Below, in pieces: positions 28,880 through 37,449 of a DNA stretch of 64,000 nt (positions are counted from its first letter, which is position 1; the number at the start of each line of letters is the position of its first letter). The DNA is from an uncultured Bermanella sp. (GTDB lineage: Bacteria; Pseudomonadota; Gammaproteobacteria; Pseudomonadales; Oceanobacteraceae): NCBI GenBank assembly GCA_913058575.1, contig CAJXRF010000022.1:1-64000 (forward strand), in the 5' to 3' direction. The translations under genes and the position numbers were made by a program. The notes below the pieces were generated by a model, which was not told where the DNA came from, ran no database searches, and saw only the letters and a program-made list of their open reading frames with translations.

Positions 28880-30118
28880 TTAGAGCCATTTATAAAGGCT
28901 AGCAAAAACAAAAAAGACTAACACCAACACAAGGGCACTATTTAACAAAATAGAATTCTTGAAATTAGCCGTGACATGCTTATTGTTTAACCACAACAAT
29001 GTTAGCGCCAATATAGGCATGAAGAACGCGCCTACTACTGAATACAGTTTTTGCACTTCTTTAAATGACATGACAAGGGATAAAATAGGCACCAGTGCCA
29101 GTGCCACTAACCAAGCTTTATAAGCTGTGCTTTCTGGCAAGACTTTTAACGAGCGAGACTCACCTTTTAAACTGTGAAAACCATCGGCAAAGATAAGCGG
29201 TACCGCTTGCCAAACCCCTAGCAAGCTAGAAAAAATCGCCGCCCATGCGCCCACTAAAAATAAGCCTCCCATAAATGGATGAATATGATGAGAGAAATAT
29301 TCGCTGACGCTTAATAAAAGATTTAAACCCTTGCCTTCCTGAACGGCCACTGAACCAATAATTACCATGGCGATACCAAATAGACAGGTAAAGCTATAAC
29401 TAATGGCAATGTCCCAACGACTGGTTTTTAAGCCAGCAAGTCCTTCTCTTTCACTATTGGCCAGCCAATAGCCATAACAAATTACCGTTAAGGTTCCACC
29501 CACGCCACCCATTAAGGCAATGGTCCAACTTAGCGCCCCCACTTGATCGGGAATACTCGGCACAAATAGGCCAGATAAAATCGCCTGTGGGCTCACGGGT
29601 ACCATGATCACACAGCTTAAAACGGTTAGAAAAAGTACAACAGCCAACACACTCATTAAACGATTAAAGACCGCTTGGCGCCCCATTAATAAAAGGATTA
29701 AGGCCAATGCACTATGAGCAATACCCGCTTGGGCCTTGGTTACATCAAAGCCCATTAAAAACATCACTTCTTTTCCGGCCACCCCTGCTGCATTAATTAA
29801 AGCGCCCCCCACAAACCAACACCAAGGCACAAAATAAATAATCATGAAGATAATGAAAGGGATTCTTAAGTGGGCAATGGCCCCTTGAATAATGGAGGTT
29901 TGAGTGGCCAGCTGCCAGCGTGCTATGCCTTCGGTTAAGATGTATTTAAACATCCCTCCTAATAATACTGCCCATAAAACAGAGGTGCCCAATTGTGCGC
30001 CGGTAAATCCGGCCGTGGCCAAGTCACCTACCCCCACCCCCGTCATGGCCATGAGTAAGCCAGGTAATATAAACAGGTAAGCTCGACTAAATGCAGTGGC
30101 CGCCATAAGTGCTCTCAA
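28880..30118 (-). CDS. Nramp-related divalent metal transporter family protein
   Basis: A 412-residue membrane protein with about 11 helices. Its opening (LPGLLMAMTGVGVGDLATAG) followed by FKYILTEGIARWQLATQTS matches the Nramp fold. In true Nramp manganese/iron transporters helix 1 carries DPGN and helix 6 carries MPH; here those positions read GVGDLAT and MGGVGGTLTV, so the metal site is not canonical. This is the type of change seen in Nramp-related clades with other substrates. The gene follows a hypothetical membrane protein (67-base gap) and precedes mipA. Direction and ion are not readable. Confidence 0.82.
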   Translation of the reverse strand: MRALMAATAFSRAYLFILPGLLMAMTGVGVGDLATAGFTGAQLGTSVLWAVLLGGMFKYILTEGIARWQLATQTSIIQGAIAHLRIPFIIFMIIYFVPWCWFVGGALINAAGVAGKEVMFLMGFDVTKAQAGIAHSALALILLLMGRQAVFNRLMSVLAVVLFLTVLSCVIMVPVSPQAILSGLFVPSIPDQVGALSWTIALMGGVGGTLTVICYGYWLANSEREGLAGLKTSRWDIAISYSFTCLFGIAMVIIGSVAVQEGKGLNLLLSVSEYFSHHIHPFMGGLFLVGAWAAIFSSLLGVWQAVPLIFADGFHSLKGESRSLKVLPESTAYKAWLVALALVPILSLVMSFKEVQKLYSVVGAFFMPILALTLLWLNNKHVTANFKNSILLNSALVLVLVFFVFASLYKWL

Positions 30119-30185
30119 TAAGTGATGTATGCACCATCCTAATTGAGAGCGAAAGCCATGTCATTACCATGGCATTCTATAAGGG

Positions 30186-30962
30186 CTATTTTGAATGCAA
30201 TGGGCTCTTAATTTTGCCTAGATACGTCAATGGCGGGAAGAAGACCAATCGACTAATAAAAGATGCAACAGGAAATAAAGTGCAGGCCACTAACATTGAA
30301 GACAAAAGCAATATCTGCCAGCTTTCAATATTCACAGAAAAGGTGTAGCGCAATAAGGCCAGCAAGGCAAAATAAGCGATCACAGAATACTGTAGCCACT
30401 GCCCTAATAGGAAAGACTTGGCTGAACTAAATGTCTTTGAGCGTCGTTTGGCTGAATGAATTTTACGACCAACATACAAACCCAGTAAACCACATAATGC
30501 CACCACCATTCCCACCAGAATAAATGAACTCCAGATCAGCCATTCAGACCAACCGATTACCTGCGCCGATTTAGCAGGCCCAGACCAAAGCGCATCCCAG
30601 CTCACCGTTAAAATTAACGCCCAAGATAAGATTGAGTGAGTGGATGTTGAGTCAGAGCGTTCACTTGCGGTTTCTTCTCGCTGTTGTTTTATATTGATAT
30701 ATTCTTGTCGCAAAAAATAAGCAATGAGTGAAAAGGCCAACAAACCAATAATAGGCGTTAGTATAGGCATATTCTGAACGCTAAAGTAGGTGAGTAAATA
30801 CCCAAACATGGGAAACAAGGTATGGGTTAATGTAACACCCACCAGCCAAAAGCAGGCTTTACGTACTTGTTGCAATTGTCCTGCTTGTAACACAGTGGCT
30901 ATGCCCACATCAGCCCCTATGCCAAGGCCCATTACGATACAGACCAATAAAAATTCAATCAT
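30186..30962 (-). CDS. Multi-pass membrane protein, possibly LysE/MntP-like
   Basis: A 258-residue membrane protein with about six or seven helices arranged in two halves around a charged loop (residues about 87-108). Helix 1 reads CIVMGLGIGADVGIATVLQA, where an acidic residue in a GxxxD setting recalls MntP and other LysE-superfamily exporters; a second acidic residue in a helix is SWDALWSG. I do not recognise the family securely. Its place directly upstream of an Nramp-related transporter on the same strand suggests a shared role in metal or cation handling. That role is inference. Confidence 0.6.
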   Translation of the reverse strand: MIEFLLVCIVMGLGIGADVGIATVLQAGQLQQVRKACFWLVGVTLTHTLFPMFGYLLTYFSVQNMPILTPIIGLLAFSLIAYFLRQEYINIKQQREETASERSDSTSTHSILSWALILTVSWDALWSGPAKSAQVIGWSEWLIWSSFILVGMVVALCGLLGLYVGRKIHSAKRRSKTFSSAKSFLLGQWLQYSVIAYFALLALLRYTFSVNIESWQILLLSSMLVACTLFPVASFISRLVFFPPLTYLGKIKSPLHSK

Positions 30963-31085
30963 AGATGTATTTCCACAGCGCGGTTGCTAAACACGTTCAT
31001 TAATACCACTTGTTAAATGTGAATCTTTGGCTCGTCTGGCGCGAAAGATTCCATAGGTAAAAGTATTTCTTCTAGACAATGGTTT

Positions 31086-32783
31086 TTAAAGCGTGTTGTC
31101 CCAGTCCAATCGGATATCCCAATTATGTCGATTGCTCGCTTCAAGAGGTTGTATTTCGGTGTCTATTTTTTGAATAACATTTTTAGCCGGTTTTAATACC
31201 GCGTCACGACCAAACAAAAAGCTTTGCTCTTTCACCACCAAGTAATAGGCCTTATTTAAATTTAACGCCCGCGCTCTTGAAGGGGTGATCAATTGCGCAA
31301 TGTTATCCAGCGCTTTTACTTTGTCTTTTTTCACTTGCCCTTTCTCATCAAACCAGCGAGTGATCATTTCACCGTTTTGCCTAAACTCGTCACCGCCGCC
31401 TACTCTTTGCAAATAGGTAAGGTATTCTCCTTGAGTTTCATTAATGTTTGGCACATCCATAATAAACGCTAAATCTATGTAGCCCCATCCTTTGGCACCA
31501 GACACCTTACGAGGAAACGAAAAAGTTTGATCGATGGTGGTGCCAATGGTTTTATGACAGCCCACACAAAAGAATTGCTCCTCATCGTGCTGCTTTCTTA
31601 AGTTTCCATTTTCATCTTCAATGAAGCCCCACAATAGCCAGCCAAAACTGTTGGAGATGCCTTTGTCTCCAAAATCCACTGCGGTGGGTAAATTTTCCGA
31701 ATGTTTTTCTTTTGCTTCACCATAATAAACACTGGCCATGCGCGCTTTGGATAGATGACTGCTTTTTTTCATGTAACGGTATTCTTTGAAGCGTTTAGAT
31801 ACCTTAGTGTTACCCTGTTCGTCAAACCCTAAATAGCGAACCGTATGCAGAAATTCAATGCCTAATGGATACAGCATATGCTCCACCTTTACCGAGCTGG
31901 CATCTCCTAAGTAATGAGTTTGCGAGACGATATTTTCTACCTTCGAGCTGAGTATGCCATCTGCGTTAACATCAAAATTTAAAGACTTTTCATCTATCGC
32001 AATACTTGAAATTGTTGGTTTATTTGTAATGGCCATTTCCACAAGCGCAAGGTTGGCGTAATACACATCACGAGAAAATTTGCCGTTTATTTCACTAAAT
32101 TCATTGGGTAAACGCAGCATCACATCGTCGGTGGAGCCATTGGTGGGCCAAAAGGTACTGGGCATAGGTTTATAATTAAACGCCACCCAACGGCTGCCAT
32201 CTTTTGCTAAACCGTTTGCATCAAACGCCTGGGCACCATTTTCAAGGTTATTAATAACCGGTACTTCCCCCTGCCACTGATCACTATTAAGCCAATTTAC
32301 CAAATCACTGTAATTCTCTTGATTGATATAATTTAAAATCTCTTGATCAGATATTTTTTTGATATCTTCAGTTCGGTCTTTAAATAAGTTGGTCCAATGA
32401 TTATCGGTACCGATATCTGAAAAATCGTAACTGCCTTGCAATACTCCATCGCGCATCACATTGGGTCTTAAGTTATCTTTTGAATAAGATTGGTGGCATA
32501 CATAACAAGGATTATGAACACCGTCTGTTTTGGTGTAACACTGAGGTGGAATGACCGCTTCTACGTTAAACTTTTCATTATTCTTTATATAGTGATCGGC
32601 TGTTTTTTCATTGTCTTGGATAATATGAAGCTGAGCCATTTGTGGGCCATTAGCATACAAACTAGTAACCTGCCCGGCTTCATCAGCCATTAACAATTCC
32701 TTTACGTTTTCAGCTTGTTCATACTGACAAGCGGTAAGAACCAAGATACACACAATACTTATTATGCGTGTGAAATTTGGCAT
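31086..32783 (-). CDS. Predicted di-heme c-type cytochrome lipoprotein
   Basis: A 565-residue exported lipoprotein; the signal sequence is MPNFTRIISIVCILVLTAC with the lipobox LTAC. Two heme-attachment motifs are visible, CYVCH (residue about 93 of the mature gene) and CVGCH (about 410), far apart as in large two-heme proteins of unknown function. The start ATG 32783 has GAGG nearby; TTG at 32807 is less likely. It lies downstream of the PhoX-like gene on the same strand but a strong hairpin terminator stands between them. I know of no assigned reaction; a redox or electron-transfer role at the envelope is all that can be said. Confidence 0.75.
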   Translation of the reverse strand: MPNFTRIISIVCILVLTACQYEQAENVKELLMADEAGQVTSLYANGPQMAQLHIIQDNEKTADHYIKNNEKFNVEAVIPPQCYTKTDGVHNPCYVCHQSYSKDNLRPNVMRDGVLQGSYDFSDIGTDNHWTNLFKDRTEDIKKISDQEILNYINQENYSDLVNWLNSDQWQGEVPVINNLENGAQAFDANGLAKDGSRWVAFNYKPMPSTFWPTNGSTDDVMLRLPNEFSEINGKFSRDVYYANLALVEMAITNKPTISSIAIDEKSLNFDVNADGILSSKVENIVSQTHYLGDASSVKVEHMLYPLGIEFLHTVRYLGFDEQGNTKVSKRFKEYRYMKKSSHLSKARMASVYYGEAKEKHSENLPTAVDFGDKGISNSFGWLLWGFIEDENGNLRKQHDEEQFFCVGCHKTIGTTIDQTFSFPRKVSGAKGWGYIDLAFIMDVPNINETQGEYLTYLQRVGGGDEFRQNGEMITRWFDEKGQVKKDKVKALDNIAQLITPSRARALNLNKAYYLVVKEQSFLFGRDAVLKPAKNVIQKIDTEIQPLEASNRHNWDIRLDWDNTL

Positions 32784-32818
32784 AGACACCTCAGACTTAA
32801 AATACAAAAATAAACATT

Positions 32819-32848
32819 AAAAAAAGAGAAGGCTCTCACCTTCTCTTT
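32819..32848 (-). terminator. Intrinsic terminator after the PhoX-like gene
   Basis: AAAGAGAAGG (32823-32832) and CCTTCTCTTT (32839-32848) form a perfect ten-base stem with a six-base loop. On the minus strand the stem is followed by seven T residues. It lies 16 bases after the stop of the PhoX-like gene. Confidence 0.9.
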
Positions 32849-32863
32849 ACACATTAGTTAACC

Positions 32864-34783
32864 TTAATCGTTAACTTTTGGGTTATACATCCAAAGTGTG
32901 TTGTTGGTTTGAAAACCATCTTCGCCAATCACTAAGCGCCCATCATCCATCACAATCACGTTATCCGGCTGAGACAGAGAGTTCACATCGCAACGTTCTG
33001 GTTTGTCTAAGCTGCCACGGTAAGTTGATCCCATAACGACAGGCTCAATACGATTAACGTCATAACCTGCCTCCAACTTCATGCGATAAACACCGCCGCA
33101 ATCTGAAACACGAGGAGACAAATGAATGGCACCCACACCATCGGTCATGGTTTTATTCATGTAAGAAATGGCAAAGTAAACGTAAGCGTCTTCAACGGTT
33201 TCACCAGCCACTAGATCCACACCCTCAACGGCTTCTTTGGCACGTTTTTGATTAATGGAAACCCCTTCGAATTTACGCCATTCAGCAGTAGCGCCTTTGG
33301 CACGGGCTGCACGACGAGATTCAAGAAATGCAACTCGGTTATCCATATCACGACCCGCTGTCACCGCTCCGGCATACAGGTTTTCAGCTTCATAACCAGC
33401 ATCTTCTGCAGCCGTTGACTTCACGTTAGTCGCTAAATATTTAGCCTCACCTGCCGCCCAAGCAATGGCATCTGCATCGGTTAAGTAACTGCTGCGATCG
33501 GCGACATAATCATCAAAATCAATGGCATCGTATTCACTGATCCAGGTTTCAATTTCATCGTTACTGCCGTGAGCCAGTTCGATCCATTCAACATCAAAGC
33601 CAGTAACCATTGGTTCATCACTGCCTGCGTCTTGAGTGACTTTCGCCGCGTACAAGGTGCCGGCTGTTAGGTCTTTAGCCACATCTGCCACAAATTTAAA
33701 GAACACACCGCCTGTGCTGTCATCAGATAAATACACTGTTTTTTCGTCTGGCATCACAATGCCATTTTCATGGGCATAACGACCCATGGCAAAATGTTTA
33801 ATGGGGGTAGGTGTGGCTGAAGTGGGTTCTTTTACTTCTAAAATATAGTGATAACGATAAATATTTGGGAACACTGACGCTGATTCAACATCTTCACCAG
33901 GTGCGGTATAAGCGGCAAATGACGCGGCACCATCTTTTTCAGCCACATTGTTCCAAGCATAAGTGGCTTCACCTGGACCGCCCCATTCTTCTGAAGACAA
34001 TGGTGTATTCCAAGGGGTTACTGATCCAAAGCAATTGGCCACGGTACCGTACTTACCAAAGTCCAACATGGTCACGTCATCTGAATCCACCGCCCACAAA
34101 CCCGACTCAGCATTTTTGGATAACTTCATGCGACTCATGCCACCCATAATGTGTTCCCAGTTGGTAAACAGGTAACCTTCATTATCAGCGGTTTGAATAA
34201 AACCGTTATAGTCTGGATTGTGGTTTTCCACGACTAACGTCGTGCCGTCTACTGCGTAGGTGTTACCTAAACCGTTTGGTAAACTATTAAACACCTCGTT
34301 GGTTTGACCCAAAATTTGGTACTGACCGTAAGCGGTCATGACCGTTTGTTTTTCAGTGTCAGATATAGGCACAGGTGAAGACACCAAGTTCATGGGGAGC
34401 TTATTCATATCCACGCCGGTTAAAACCCCTACCGAACCTGAATTAACAACTTTGCCATTGGCATCCGCGATGGCGTTGTTTGAGTCTGGGTGTTGTACAT
34501 TAAAAAATAAGTCACCGTTTTCCGTTAAAAATGCACCCGTCACTTCTGCGCCCAAAGGAACCGTGGCCAGACGCGTAAGTGCAGAACCTGTATTGTGGCC
34601 ATCTGTTCCGTTCGTGCCATCGGTACCGTTACTGCCTGCAATGCCATCCGCGCCATTACTAACACGTCCATCTATTCCGTCTTGACCATCATCACCATCA
34701 AGAGCTCCACATGCCGCCAATGAGCCTGTTAATGTAGCGAAGAGTATCGCTTTAGCTAAACGATTTTTTTGTAATATTATCAT
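32864..34783 (-). CDS. PhoX family phosphatase-like lipoprotein with collagen-like linker
   Basis: A 639-residue lipoprotein. The signal peptide ends in LAAC, followed by a short Gly-x-y linker (residues about 29-62, repeated NGTDGTNGTDG) that resembles a collagen-like spacer holding the enzyme off the membrane. The rest is PhoX/DUF839-like: NHNPDYNGFI, TNWEHIMGGMSRMKL, NCFGSVTPWNTPLSSEEW, MGRYAHENGIV, VYLSDDSTGGVFFKF and VIVMDDGRLVIGED. PhoX is a calcium/iron alkaline phosphatase releasing phosphate from organic esters. A three-repeat Pho box directly upstream supports phosphate-starvation control. Typical PhoX enzymes are Tat substrates; this one has a Sec-type lipobox, so it is a variant. 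Confidence 0.85.
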   Translation of the reverse strand: MIILQKNRLAKAILFATLTGSLAACGALDGDDGQDGIDGRVSNGADGIAGSNGTDGTNGTDGHNTGSALTRLATVPLGAEVTGAFLTENGDLFFNVQHPDSNNAIADANGKVVNSGSVGVLTGVDMNKLPMNLVSSPVPISDTEKQTVMTAYGQYQILGQTNEVFNSLPNGLGNTYAVDGTTLVVENHNPDYNGFIQTADNEGYLFTNWEHIMGGMSRMKLSKNAESGLWAVDSDDVTMLDFGKYGTVANCFGSVTPWNTPLSSEEWGGPGEATYAWNNVAEKDGAASFAAYTAPGEDVESASVFPNIYRYHYILEVKEPTSATPTPIKHFAMGRYAHENGIVMPDEKTVYLSDDSTGGVFFKFVADVAKDLTAGTLYAAKVTQDAGSDEPMVTGFDVEWIELAHGSNDEIETWISEYDAIDFDDYVADRSSYLTDADAIAWAAGEAKYLATNVKSTAAEDAGYEAENLYAGAVTAGRDMDNRVAFLESRRAARAKGATAEWRKFEGVSINQKRAKEAVEGVDLVAGETVEDAYVYFAISYMNKTMTDGVGAIHLSPRVSDCGGVYRMKLEAGYDVNRIEPVVMGSTYRGSLDKPERCDVNSLSQPDNVIVMDDGRLVIGEDGFQTNNTLWMYNPKVND

Positions 34784-34818
34784 TGCTCTCTATCTCACTA
34801 TTAAGATTGAGCGCGCAG

Positions 34819-34861
34819 ATTAGAAGGCGCAAGTGACAAACGCATGACGAAAATATGACGA
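34819..34861 (-). promoter_or_regulatory. Three-repeat Pho box and promoter for the PhoX-like gene
   Basis: Read on the minus strand, TCGTCAT (34861-34855), TCGTCAT (34850-34844) and TTGTCAC (34839-34833) recur at an exact 11-bp period with AT-rich spacers, matching the PhoB consensus CTGTCAT with four-base spacers. Eight bases downstream is TCTAAT (34824-34819), a good -10 with no conventional -35, as expected for a PhoB-activated promoter. The predicted leader is about 30 bases before the ATG at 34783. Confidence 0.85.
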
Positions 34862-34920
34862 TAAGAATAATCGTAAACATTTTGTAAAATGATTAATCAA
34901 GGACCCAGCTGTTAAGTAAA

Positions 34921-34945
34921 ATAGAGGTTAATATTTAACCTCTAT
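34921..34945. promoter_or_regulatory. 25-bp palindrome in the PhoX/dehalogenase divergent region
   Basis: ATAGAGGTTAA (34921-34931) and TTAACCTCTAT (34935-34945) are exact reverse complements around a TAT centre. The site lies 130 bases before the haloalkane dehalogenase start and about 60 bases beyond the Pho box. With no gene ending here, an operator is more likely than a terminator. Confidence 0.6.
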
Positions 34946-35074
34946 TGGAATGCTCCATCCACATGTTTCATTGTTTGATTTCTTGCGTGGCTATCTACCC
35001 CATTGACTATTCTGAACCTATTGGTACATTATGTGACAATAACTCTCACATGCCGATTAATTTAGGATTTAAAA

Positions 35075-35965
35075 ATGCTATCCGAGCACTTGCAATACAC
35101 TAAAAAATTCAAAGAAATAAACGCTAAGCAGCTCGCTTATATAGATGAAGGCACAGGTGACCCCATTGTGTTATTACACGGCAACCCTACTTCTAGTTAC
35201 CTATGGCGTAATGTCATTCCTGAACTCACCCAAAGTGGGCGCGTGATCGTACCAGATTTAATTGGCCAAGGAGACTCAGACAAACTGCCAGAAGAGCTTG
35301 GCCCACAGCGCTACAGCTTCCATACGGCTTATGAGTATTTAGATAAGTTACTAAGCTCATTAGGCATCACTAAAAATGTCACGCTTGTGATTCATGATTG
35401 GGGAAGCGGGTTAGGCTTTCATTGGGCTAACTTGCACAAAAATGCCATTAAAGGCATTGCCTACATGGAAGGCTTTGTGACACCGCTCACGTGGCAAGAT
35501 TGGCCTGAAGGAGCAAAGGGGGTGTTCAAAGGTTTACGCAGTGATAAAGGTGAAGATTTAATTTTAAACCGAAATGCGTTCATTGAAAAAATATTACCCA
35601 GTTCCGTCATTCGGGAACTAACCGAAACAGAAATGAATTATTACCGCGCCCCTTTTGAAAATAAAGAAGACCGTCAAGTAACGCTTAATTGGCCTCGCTC
35701 CTTGCCCATAGAAAATGAGCCTGCAGACATCGTAGCATTCATTAAAGACTATGGTGAGTGGCTTGCCCAAGACAAAGGCATTTCTAAACTTTTTATTAAT
35801 GCTGAGCCGGGGTCCGTATTGGTGGGGCGCCAGCGGGAATACTGCCGTAGTTGGCCAAATCAAACTGAAGTCACAGTAAAGGGCTTGCACTTCATTCAGG
35901 AAGATTCACCCGTTGAAATTGGCCAAGCAGTGGCTCTTTGGTTAAAACAACTAAATACACCCTAA
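35075..35965 (+). CDS. Haloalkane dehalogenase, HLD-II type
   Basis: A 296-residue alpha/beta hydrolase that hydrolyses carbon-halogen bonds. The catalytic residues are visible: nucleophile Asp108 in VIHDWGSGLG, acid Glu132 in YMEGFV, base His272 in GLHFIQEDSP. The halide-binding pair is Asn37 in LLHGNPTSSYLWRN and Trp109 beside the nucleophile. The Asn-Trp pair and the Glu after strand 6 mark the HLD-II group (DhaA, LinB). The length is normal. It has an AGGA ribosome site, is divergent from the PhoX-like gene and has no neighbouring halo-acid pathway genes, so its natural substrate is unclear. Confidence 0.92.
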   Translation: MLSEHLQYTKKFKEINAKQLAYIDEGTGDPIVLLHGNPTSSYLWRNVIPELTQSGRVIVPDLIGQGDSDKLPEELGPQRYSFHTAYEYLDKLLSSLGITKNVTLVIHDWGSGLGFHWANLHKNAIKGIAYMEGFVTPLTWQDWPEGAKGVFKGLRSDKGEDLILNRNAFIEKILPSSVIRELTETEMNYYRAPFENKEDRQVTLNWPRSLPIENEPADIVAFIKDYGEWLAQDKGISKLFINAEPGSVLVGRQREYCRSWPNQTEVTVKGLHFIQEDSPVEIGQAVALWLKQLNTP

Positions 35966-36332
35966 CGAGCATTACACTTTTTAAAGTTATTAAAACAGTT
36001 AACTTAACATTAAAAAGTGATTTGAATTAACAAGGCCAATATTGATTATCTGTGAAAATTACGTCAATATTGCGCCTTATATTTTGCTTAGGAGATATTT
36101 GATGATTGTTACCCACCTTATGCCGGCGACCAAGGGTCTAGCCTAATAAGTGTGTACCGGTTGTTTCCATGGAAATAACTGGTGAATATAGAGCATTAAC
36201 GTAATTTATTTTACTTTGCCTATAGCACCCCGCTTTTGTTACACCCTTTATTGTTTATTGCCCATAAAAGGCAATGACAAGTTCTCGTCCGGCTTTTAAT
36301 TTTTTCTTATTAAATTTGCCCGGAGCAAAACA
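35966..36332. other. Leader region of rsgA with a 28-base RNA-type hairpin
   Basis: The 367 bases between the dehalogenase and rsgA hold no gene. At 36156-36183 lies a near-perfect palindrome with centre TTTCCATGGAAA. Its only two non-Watson-Crick pairs are G-T on the plus strand, so a plus-strand RNA would fold into an unbroken 14-pair stem with two G-U pairs. No T-tract follows, so it is not a typical terminator. Confidence 0.5.
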
Positions 36333-37397
36333 TTGAACTCATTAAAATTACAGTCTATTGGCTGGAATAACTATTTATTACAACAACTCTCTTTTGAAGA
36401 AGTAGCCTTACTGGGCGACAAAATAAATGCATTTCGCATCACCGCCATTCACCGAAATCGCATTGAGGCCATAGGACAAGTGGGCGCACGAGATTTAATG
36501 TGCCCGCAGTTTCTACAGCCTGTTAGCCAGCATTTAGCGGTGGGTGATTGGGTATTAGTGAAACCGTTTGAAGAGCATTTAAGCATCAGCCGAGTCATCA
36601 CACCTAAAAATCGTATAGAGCGCTTACAGAGCAATCACAAACAAGTTATTGCTGCTAACCTTGATTATCTTTGGATAGTCACCAGTGCCAACCACGATTT
36701 TAACCTTAAACGCATACAGCGTTATCTTTCACTGGCTTATGAATTTGAAATTGAGCCTGTGGTCATTGTCACTAAAACCGACTTGTGCAATGAAATTGAT
36801 GGGAAGAGTGCTTGGGATTTTATTGATCAAGTAAAAAGTCTGAATGTGAATTTGGTTCATGGCGTGAGTGTCACCGATTCAACGAGTTTGGAAGGTCTAC
36901 AAGACTACTTTAAAGTCGGTAACACCATTGCTCTATTGGGCTCATCAGGGGTGGGGAAATCCACTTTAGTGAATGCTTTATCGAACTCTCATCAAGCAAC
37001 CCAGTCGATTAGAGATAGTGACAATAAAGGCAAACACACCACCACTCATCGCCAATTGTTTTTCACAGATAATAAGGTGGCTATTATTGATACCCCTGGC
37101 ATGCGTGAATTGCATTTATTTAAAAGCGATACAGGACTGGAGAAAACTTTTGAAGATATCGTTACCTTAATGAGTCGCTGTAAATTTTCAAACTGCCAGC
37201 ATGAAAGTGAACCGGGTTGCGCAGTTATAGCGGCCCTTAAAACAGGGGAAATTCTTCAGACTCACTTTGATAACTATAAAAAGCTATTAAAAGAAGATGA
37301 ATTCATCAAACGTAAAGAGTTGGGCAGTCACGCCGAAAAGGCTCACGATCGAGCCTTTTTTAAAATGATTGATCAGCATCGAAAGACAAAGTGGTAG
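36333..37397 (+). CDS. rsgA: Ribosome small subunit-dependent GTPase A
   Basis: A 354-residue GTPase that assists late 30S subunit maturation. It shows the circularly permuted order: an N-terminal OB-fold (residues about 25-110), then G4 (VTKTD), G1 (LGSSGVGKSTLVN, about 197-209) and G3 (DTPGMREL), and a C-terminal zinc knuckle with CKFSNCQHESEPGC. The start is TTG at 36333, supported by GGAG eight bases upstream; there is no ATG close by. It stands alone, facing a LysR gene. The length fits the family. Confidence 0.95.
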   Translation: MNSLKLQSIGWNNYLLQQLSFEEVALLGDKINAFRITAIHRNRIEAIGQVGARDLMCPQFLQPVSQHLAVGDWVLVKPFEEHLSISRVITPKNRIERLQSNHKQVIAANLDYLWIVTSANHDFNLKRIQRYLSLAYEFEIEPVVIVTKTDLCNEIDGKSAWDFIDQVKSLNVNLVHGVSVTDSTSLEGLQDYFKVGNTIALLGSSGVGKSTLVNALSNSHQATQSIRDSDNKGKHTTTHRQLFFTDNKVAIIDTPGMRELHLFKSDTGLEKTFEDIVTLMSRCKFSNCQHESEPGCAVIAALKTGEILQTHFDNYKKLLKEDEFIKRKELGSHAEKAHDRAFFKMIDQHRKTKW

Positions 37398-37449
37398 TCA
37401 ATTGGTTTAGCAGCCATTGAGCAGTGTAACCTGTTACGCCGCTTATGCT

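Noticed and set aside
34338-34685. A 115-codon frame on the plus strand opposite the PhoX-like gene start
   Set aside because: It is antisense to the collagen-like stalk region; composition reflects the Gly-x-y codons and no ribosome site or domain is seen.
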